Shown here piece by piece: positions 57,457 through 62,799 of a stretch of 62,799 nt of DNA; the stretch's first letter is position 1; each line of letters starts with the position of its first letter. A program made the translations under genes and the position numbers. This DNA comes from Nitrospirota bacterium. GTDB taxonomy: Bacteria; Nitrospirota_A; Leptospirillia; Leptospirillales; Leptospirillaceae. The notes beneath the pieces are model-generated. The model was not told the origin of the DNA. It saw only the letters and a program-made list of their open reading frames with translations, and did not search any database. The stretch is from NCBI GenBank assembly GCA_027415455.1, contig DAIBSV010000001.1, positions 1 through 62,799 of the forward strand, given 5' to 3'.

Positions 57457-59607
57457 ATGATCGACGATCCCTCTCTTCCGAAACCCATCCAGGACGCGTT
57501 GGCGCAACTCGTGAAGAATCCGAAAATTCGTTTTCGGGAGCCACAGGTCAAGATGATGGCCTTCATTTACGAGGCCTACATGAACGAGTCGCGACCCGGG
57601 GCGATTCGATTGATCGAGGCCCCGACGGGAACGGGAAAATCCTTGGGATATCTGATTCCCGGGATTCTTGCGGGTCAACGCCGGGGAATGCCGCTCGTCA
57701 TCTCGACAGGGACCGTCGCCCTCCAGGAACAGATCATCGAAAAGGACATCCCCTTTATTTTGTCGTCGCTCAACCTTTCCATGTCGTATGCCCTGGCCAA
57801 GGGTCGGTCCCGTTATTTCTGCGAGCGGGATGCGATCGAAAATGCGGCCCCGGAGTATCGGTCGAATACCATTCCGGGGTTTGGCCGGGAGACGGCAAAA
57901 AAGGAGGAAGAGATCCTGCCGCTGGTGGCCAGGGAGATGCTCAATGCGTTCCGTTCAAAAGAGTGGAACGGCGACCTCGATACATGGGAAGGCCGAATTC
58001 CAGGGGAGGCCTGGCAAAGCCTTCACAACAATCGGCACACGTGCGGAGGGCGGAACTGCTTCTGCGTGACGGATTGTCCTTACTTCGTCCAGCGCAAGGA
58101 ACTCGAGGGAAAAAACATCATCGTCACCAACCACGACCTGGTCTTGGCCGACTTTTCGAACGCCAGCCAGAACCCGGTGCTCCCCCGCCCGGATCGGGCC
58201 CTCTATGCGTTCGATGAGGGACACCATCTGACGACGAAGGCCATATCTCACAGCTCACATGCGACCCCGGTTCAGCGATCGGTGGAGTACTTCTCCCGAA
58301 TGGGGGTGAAGCGTAACCAGGCTTATACCGATGTTCTCGGCACAATACGGAACTTTGGGGCTCTCGCCTCCGACATGAGGCTTGCCGGAACCGTGAAAAC
58401 GGAGTCGCCCGGGCAAGACAAGGGCGTAAAAGATGAGACGAAGCCTTTCTCGCCAGGAGATGGAGCGGTGATGCGTTTTCGGGAGGAGAAGATGCCGCCG
58501 GAAATCCTCCGGTTCATCGACCAAGCCCTTGCGTCCAACTTCCTCGAAAAAATGCGGGGGCTGGCCAGTGACTTCGAGGCGATGATGAGTGAGAAAAAAC
58601 TCTCCCCGACGGAACAGGCGGACAAGTCGATTCTGCTCGCAAACGTCAATGGCGTCATCAAGGGATGGTCGACCTTTCTTGATTTCAGTACGCCAAAAGC
58701 CCGCTGGGTGTCATTCGCTGACAACGCCGGACGATCGAATGCGAGCGCCACTCTTCACGTGGCGTCCTTGTTGCCGTCGGATCTCCTCCGGCCGATCTGG
58801 GAGCAGACGGCGGGATGTGCGATCGCCTCCGCCACGATCCGGGCGTTGGGATCCTTCGACCATTTCATCGAAGGGGCGGGGCTCCGGGGACGCCCGAATG
58901 GCAAAGCGAAGGTTCTCCCCTCTCCCTTTGACTTTCACCACCAGGCCGAGCTCTGTTTCCCGACGATCAAGTCCGACCCGAAGGATGAGAAGGCCTATAC
59001 GGAGGAAATCTCCCAGTGGCTGGGCGACCATCTGCCAACACCGGGGGGCAGCCTTGTTTTCTTCACGTCAAAGAAACAGATGAAGGAGACGTTCGAACGT
59101 CTTCCCGAAAACGTGCGGGAGCAGATTCTTCTCCAGGAAGGATCGCGGGACAAGCTTCTCAAGGAACACAAAAACCGCGTGGACAGGGGAAACTCATCCG
59201 TGATTTTTGCCACGACGGGATTTTCGGAAGGGCTCGACCTGCCGGGAGACTACTGCAAAATGGTGGTTGTGACGCGCATTCCTTTCTCCGTGCCGTCGGA
59301 TCCGGTCGAAGAGGCGCGGGTCGAATACGAAAAGGCGCAGGGGGGGAATCCGTTTCAGAAGATCTCCCTGCCGGAGGCGTCCTTCCGGCTCACCCAGATG
59401 GCCGGACGGCTCATCAGAACGGAAAGCGACGAGGGCGTGATGGTTCTCCTGGACAACCGGATGACGAAAAAATGGTATGGAGCCAAGCTCATGGCGGCAC
59501 TTCCGCCGTTCAGAAGAATTCCGGAAAAGGAATTCGACGAGAAATATCGTCCGGTCCGGGAGAGGGAAATCAAGCAAGGCCAGCACCGTCCTCTCGTGAG
59601 GGTTTGA
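57457..59607 (+). CDS. dinG: DinG-type ATP-dependent DNA helicase
   Basis: 716 aa, the length of E. coli DinG. Walker A APTGTGKS (55-62), four iron-sulfur cysteines around Cys122, 196, 201/203 and 207, NHDLVLAD, DEGHHL (252-257) for the DEAH box, ASATIRALGSF, FFTSKKQMKETFE, and FSEGLDLPGD...TRIPF. An XPD-like 5'-3' helicase acting on R-loops and repair intermediates. AGGAAG precedes the ATG. The iron-sulfur domain and length fit DinG rather than the Csf4 of type IV CRISPR. Confidence 0.93.
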   Translation: MIDDPSLPKPIQDALAQLVKNPKIRFREPQVKMMAFIYEAYMNESRPGAIRLIEAPTGTGKSLGYLIPGILAGQRRGMPLVISTGTVALQEQIIEKDIPFILSSLNLSMSYALAKGRSRYFCERDAIENAAPEYRSNTIPGFGRETAKKEEEILPLVAREMLNAFRSKEWNGDLDTWEGRIPGEAWQSLHNNRHTCGGRNCFCVTDCPYFVQRKELEGKNIIVTNHDLVLADFSNASQNPVLPRPDRALYAFDEGHHLTTKAISHSSHATPVQRSVEYFSRMGVKRNQAYTDVLGTIRNFGALASDMRLAGTVKTESPGQDKGVKDETKPFSPGDGAVMRFREEKMPPEILRFIDQALASNFLEKMRGLASDFEAMMSEKKLSPTEQADKSILLANVNGVIKGWSTFLDFSTPKARWVSFADNAGRSNASATLHVASLLPSDLLRPIWEQTAGCAIASATIRALGSFDHFIEGAGLRGRPNGKAKVLPSPFDFHHQAELCFPTIKSDPKDEKAYTEEISQWLGDHLPTPGGSLVFFTSKKQMKETFERLPENVREQILLQEGSRDKLLKEHKNRVDRGNSSVIFATTGFSEGLDLPGDYCKMVVVTRIPFSVPSDPVEEARVEYEKAQGGNPFQKISLPEASFRLTQMAGRLIRTESDEGVMVLLDNRMTKKWYGAKLMAALPPFRRIPEKEFDEKYRPVREREIKQGQHRPLVRV

Positions 59608-59787
59608 CGAAAATCCTGTCAAAGCGCTTCCCCCTATCTTTCTGTCAAAAATCCGCATTCCAAAGATCCCCCGCCCCATTTTCTTCGAAAACACAAACAA
59701 ACAGGCTATTGTTATAAACGGACTTTGGCTATAGTATCTATAGAAGCGGACAATGGTGTTCGATGCAGTGTCGTAAAGGAGAGGACA

Positions 59788-60147
59788 GTGCCAAAGCCTA
59801 AGCTCTATGATGAGGACCTTCGGGTCTCGATTCTGGAATCCCAAAAGGAACAGCTTCTTGAGATTGCCATGAAAAAACGGAAGACCGCCGCCGACCTGAT
59901 ACGGGACAAGCTCGAGGAGTTTGTCGTGCGAGAACAACAGGCCGGCAGGATCGTCAAGCGTCGGCGTATCAAGAAAGTCTTTCGAGATGAAAAGACCGAT
60001 GAAATCAAGGTGTTCATGATTATCCACTGGAACAAGGACATGAAGAAACTGTTTCAGTCCTTCTCGTCAGATCACGAAATGTCGATGTCGGCGATGGTGA
60101 GAAAGATCGTTGACGAGTTACTCAAGGAAGAAACGACCGCCAGCTAG
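59788..60147 (+). CDS. Tandem ribbon-helix-helix protein
   Basis: 119 aa. Two RHH-like units: LRVSILESQKEQLLEIAMKKRKTAADLIRDKLEEFV and VFMIIHWNKDMKKLFQSFSSDHEMSMSAMVRKIVDELL, joined by a basic VKRRRIKKVFRDEKTD. A single chain could form the two-stranded sheet that dimers usually make. GGAG precedes the GTG start. Likely a transcriptional repressor. Own promoter-like region with TATAGT upstream. Confidence 0.72.
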   Translation: MPKPKLYDEDLRVSILESQKEQLLEIAMKKRKTAADLIRDKLEEFVVREQQAGRIVKRRRIKKVFRDEKTDEIKVFMIIHWNKDMKKLFQSFSSDHEMSMSAMVRKIVDELLKEETTAS

Positions 60148-60170
60148 CGAGGAAAGAGGGAGAAACAGGA

Positions 60171-60197
60171 AGGCCAGCCCGCAGCTGGCCTTTTTTT
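60171..60197 (+). terminator. Terminator after the RHH gene
   Basis: AGGCCAGC/GCTGGCCT stem followed by seven T. Confidence 0.92.
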
Positions 60198-60217
60198 GTT
60201 GCAAAAATTCCGCCGTC

Positions 60218-60246
60218 TTGACTCGGCGTCAGTTATGATATATATT
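60218..60246 (+). promoter_or_regulatory. Upstream promoter of nrdJ
   Basis: TTGACT, 17 bp, TATATT. Confidence 0.8.
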
Positions 60247-60392
60247 ATATATTGCTATAGATAGGCAGGGACCGACGAGCCCCTATCGACTCGCCAATCT
60301 GCAACGGTGGAGCCGCAACTCCTCGTGAACGGCAAGACAATCCTGAGCACGCTGGCGGAATCGGAAGAATTCGGGTGAAAAGCACTGTTCCC
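60247..60392 (+). other. Inter-promoter leader of nrdJ
   Basis: About 145 bp between two promoters of the same family. It contains short inverted segments and one 23-codon frame starting GTG (VEPQLLVNGKTIL...) without a Shine-Dalgarno. It shows no recognisable cobalamin riboswitch. It may be a small RNA, a leader or a gene remnant. Confidence 0.4.
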
Positions 60393-60421
60393 TTGACTTC
60401 GTTGACTTAATTATATATATT
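60393..60421 (+). promoter_or_regulatory. Downstream promoter of nrdJ
   Basis: TTGACT, 17 bp, TATATT. A second TTGACT begins 10 bp later. Confidence 0.8.
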
Positions 60422-60522
60422 ATGTATAAGAACGCGAGCCGGACAAAACACGCCGTAAGGGCTGTCTCTTGGTAGGATCGAACCGGAAGCCAACCAATCA
60501 CCTCACGTCATTGGAGAACATC

Positions 60523-62745
60523 ATGAAAAAGAAAAACACCACAACACAGCCGATCACGCCGGTCATATCAGAAAACGCACGAAAGGTCCTGGAAAAGAGG
60601 TATCTGGTGCGAGACGCCGAAGGAAAGGTCACCGAGACGCCGGAAGATCTCTTCCGTCGGGTGGCCACGTCCATCGCCTCCGTCAATCCCGAAGAGGAGC
60701 GGGGCGCCTTGGGAGACATCTATTACGAGATGATGGCCACGATGGACTTCATGCCGAACTCTCCGACACTCATGAATGCGGGGCGTCCGATGGGTCAGCT
60801 GTCCGCCTGTTTCGTCCTTCCCGTGGGCGATTCGATGCCGGAAATTTTCGAGGCGATCAAGCAGACGGCTCTCATCCACCAGACGGGAGGCGGCACGGGA
60901 TTCTCCTTTTCGCGGCTTCGGGGCAAGGGAACGATCGTCAAGTCGACAGGGGGGGAAGCATCGGGCCCGATCTCGTTCATGGAGGTCTTCAATACGGCCA
61001 CCGGCGCCGTCTCTCAGGGGGGGAAGCGCCGGGGAGCGAACATGGGCATTCTGCGGGTGGACCATCCCGATATCCTCGACTTCATCGAGTGCAAGACCGA
61101 TCAGACCAAGATCACGAACTTCAACATCTCGGTGGCGATCACGGACACATTCATGAAAGCGGTGCAGGCAGACGGGGAGTACGATCTGATCGCTCCGGAA
61201 ACGGGCAAGGTGGTGAAGTCTCTTCCGGCGCGCATGGTCTTTGACAAGATTGCCCATCATGCCTGGGTCAACGGCGAGCCGGGCCTGTTCTTCATCGACA
61301 CGGCCAATCGGGAGAATCCGACGCCCTCCCGCTGGAGCTACGAGGCCACGAATCCCTGCGGAGAGCAGGTCCTTGGACCGTACGAGTCGTGCAATCTCGG
61401 ATCCATCAATCTGGAAAACCATGTCATCGAAAAGCACGGCACGACGGTGACCGATTGGGAAAAGCTGGGGAGCACGGTGCGCCACGCCGTCCGGTTCCTT
61501 GACAACGTGGTGGACGCCAACAAGTTCCCCATGGAGGAGCTGTCGAAGGTCAATCGGGGAACCCGGCGGATTGGACTGGGGATTATGGGATTCTCCCGGT
61601 TCTTGATGCTCCTGGGCATCCCTTACGATTCGGAAGAGGGGCTGGAGATGGCGGAGAAGGTGATGGCGTTCATTCGGGAGATGGCGGAGAAGGCCTCCCT
61701 GGATTTGGCGAAGGTGCACGGTCCCTATCCCTACTATGAGGGCATCGGCTCTCCCAAGCGGAACAGCCATCTGTTGACGATCGCCCCCACCGGCACGATC
61801 AGCATGATCGCCGATACCTCGTCGGGGTGCGAACCGGAGTTTTCCATCATCTGGTACAAGAACGTGATGGACGGGACACATCTTCCCTACACCCTCGAGA
61901 TGTTCGAGGCGGTGGCCAAGAAGGAAGGGTTCTGGAGCGACGAGCTTCCGTCTCTCATCGTTGAGAACCATGGATCCTGCCGGGGACTGGCCCAGGTTCC
62001 AGAGAAGTGGCAGCGGGTGTTCGCCACCGCCCACGACATTGCTCCGGAATGGCATGTCCGCATGCAGGCGGCCTTCCAGAAGCACATCGATGCGGCCGTG
62101 TCGAAGACCATCAACATGCCGAACAGCGCCACGGTGGAGGACGTGCGGAACGCCTATCTTCTGGCCTATTCGCTGGGGTGCAAGGGAATCACGGTCTATC
62201 GGGACGGAAGCCGCTCGAACCAGGTGCTGAATGCCGGATCGTCGGACAAGAAGGAGATCTCTTCGCCGGTGAACCCTGCCGAGCTCCATTGGGGCCAGAA
62301 GAGGCCGAAAGAGGAGATCAGCCGGGGAACCCGGGTCAAAATCAGCGGCAAATACGGGAAGTCTTACGTGCATCTCTACTTCGATGAAGAGAAGCGGCCC
62401 ATGGAAATCTTCGTGACGCCGGCGGCGGATCATGGCGAGCGGGAATCGGCGATTCTCTTTGGGCGATTGGGATCGTTGGCGCTCCAGTATGGGGCTCCGA
62501 TCGAAGAGATCGTGGAACAGTTCATCAAGAGCCATGAGGAAGCCGGACGTCTCGGATCGGATCCGTATGCGATTGCCAAGGCGATCGGAACGATCATCTC
62601 GAGGGAAGGTCTGGTCGGCGACGAAGGACTGAAGATCGAAGTCGCCTGCCCGTCCTGTGGAGGTCAGGTGGCCTTCATCGAGGGGTGCCTCAAGTGCATG
62701 GGATCGAAGAAGACCGGGGCTCCTTGCGGGTGGAGCCAATGCTAA
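60523..62745 (+). CDS. nrdJ: Vitamin B12-dependent ribonucleotide reductase
   Basis: 740 aa class [13 protein letters not shown] and [11 protein letters not shown] near the N-terminus, [27 protein letters not shown], active-site NPCGEQ...[39 protein letters not shown], and [13 protein letters not shown]. The C-terminus has a zinc ribbon (CPSCGGQV...CLKCMGS) and a final CGWSQC redox pair. It reduces ribonucleoside diphosphates or triphosphates using adenosylcobalamin, without oxygen. GGAGA precedes the ATG. It can feed replication of the element. Confidence 0.95.
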   Translation: MKKKNTTTQPITPVISENARKVLEKRYLVRDAEGKVTETPEDLFRRVATSIASVNPEEERGALGDIYYEMMATMDFMPNSPTLMNAGRPMGQLSACFVLPVGDSMPEIFEAIKQTALIHQTGGGTGFSFSRLRGKGTIVKSTGGEASGPISFMEVFNTATGAVSQGGKRRGANMGILRVDHPDILDFIECKTDQTKITNFNISVAITDTFMKAVQADGEYDLIAPETGKVVKSLPARMVFDKIAHHAWVNGEPGLFFIDTANRENPTPSRWSYEATNPCGEQVLGPYESCNLGSINLENHVIEKHGTTVTDWEKLGSTVRHAVRFLDNVVDANKFPMEELSKVNRGTRRIGLGIMGFSRFLMLLGIPYDSEEGLEMAEKVMAFIREMAEKASLDLAKVHGPYPYYEGIGSPKRNSHLLTIAPTGTISMIADTSSGCEPEFSIIWYKNVMDGTHLPYTLEMFEAVAKKEGFWSDELPSLIVENHGSCRGLAQVPEKWQRVFATAHDIAPEWHVRMQAAFQKHIDAAVSKTINMPNSATVEDVRNAYLLAYSLGCKGITVYRDGSRSNQVLNAGSSDKKEISSPVNPAELHWGQKRPKEEISRGTRVKISGKYGKSYVHLYFDEEKRPMEIFVTPAADHGERESAILFGRLGSLALQYGAPIEEIVEQFIKSHEEAGRLGSDPYAIAKAIGTIISREGLVGDEGLKIEVACPSCGGQVAFIEGCLKCMGSKKTGAPCGWSQC

Positions 62746-62753
62746 AAGGGTCG

Positions 62754-62773
62754 GGTGGGTGCATGCACCCACC
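62754..62773. repeat. TGCATGCA palindrome, copy 8 (full palindrome)
   Basis: GGTGGGTGCATGCACCCACC, a perfect 20-base palindrome just after the nrdJ stop. Confidence 0.92.
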
Positions 62774-62799
62774 CCATCACGGATCGTTCGAGTCGTGAA

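Noticed and set aside
57457..59607. DinG as Csf4 of a type IV CRISPR system
   Set aside because: Full DinG length with the iron-sulfur cysteines, no other csf genes nearby, and the visible Cas3 indicates type I.
60247..60522. Cobalamin riboswitch before nrdJ
   Set aside because: No B12-box-like element was recognisable by eye; a covariance search would decide.
60568..62772. Minus-strand open frame of 734 codons opposite nrdJ
   Set aside because: Antisense of a highly conserved ribonucleotide reductase; His/Arg/Leu-rich shadow.
1..62799. tRNA or rRNA genes
   Set aside because: No cloverleaf with conserved GGTTCGA-type arm or rRNA signature was noticed; an exhaustive scan was not possible.

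Overview
The window reads as about 63 kb of a large plasmid, or phage-plasmid-like replicon, from a Gram-negative bacterium. Signs of a plasmid are a RepA-type initiator with an iteron origin (about 34.5-36.3 kb), a KfrA-type DNA-binding coiled-coil protein, a lytic transglycosylase and a pilin-like gene. Lipoboxes, a GspD secretin and GspC indicate an outer membrane. No virion structural gene, rRNA or tRNA was seen. The host cannot be named from sequence alone.

Layout. From 1 to about 47 kb nearly all genes run on the minus strand; the exceptions are kfrA (9.9 kb) and one exported protein (15.7 kb). From 47.1 kb to the end they run on the plus strand. 1-6 kb: a truncated type I cas3, a degenerate PilT/GspE-like ATPase with a duplication scar, an AlpA-like HTH protein, exonuclease VII (xseA/xseB) and an R2K-type ATP-grasp protein. 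6-12.4 kb: DUF5131 protein, metallophosphatase, kfrA, thymidylate kinase, ATP-dependent DNA ligase. 12.4-16.4 kb: two small YSGGGD paralogues and two TIM-barrel paralogues. 16.5-29.4 kb: PEGA/lipoprotein operon, AAA+ ATPase, many small unknown genes, ImmA/IrrE peptidase, transglycosylase, C5 methyltransferase. 29.4-31.0 kb: an intact IscB (OMEGA) element. 31-34.5 kb: small unknown genes and an ADP-ribosyltransferase-like protein. 34.5-36.3 kb: repA and origin. 36.3-47 kb: gspD/gspC, PLD nuclease, phosphatase, sliding clamp, RadC, superinfection-immunity-like protein, candidate annealing protein. 47-54.5 kb: GGDEF protein, DnaB-N/HARP-like protein, SNF2-like ATPase, three unknown proteins, pilin. 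54.6-62.8 kb: YqaJ-type exonuclease, lipoprotein, Zn-ribbon/HTH protein, DinG helicase, tandem RHH protein, B12-dependent ribonucleotide reductase.

How it fits together. The element carries much of its own DNA metabolism: initiator, clamp, ligase, DinG and SNF2-like helicases, ExoVII, a lambda-exonuclease-like nuclease, RadC, dTMP kinase and ribonucleotide reductase. At least 21 operons share one promoter design, TTGAC(T/A), 17-18 bp, then a -10 inside an alternating TA tract, usually followed by a very short leader with AAGGAGG. Genes are tightly packed, with frequent ATGA, TGATG or GTGA overlaps.

Most notable are the IscB element and its relics. The intact copy and one internally deleted copy allow the empty sites to be rebuilt. 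Three copies end directly against ATGAA at the start codon of the next gene, which predicts the target-adjacent motif. Also notable are eight copies of a TGCATGCA-centred repeat at gene ends, a 260-bp duplication carrying a promoter and a 49-aa membrane protein, the iteron origin, and an unusual GGDEF / DnaB-N+HARP / degenerate SNF2 gene block.
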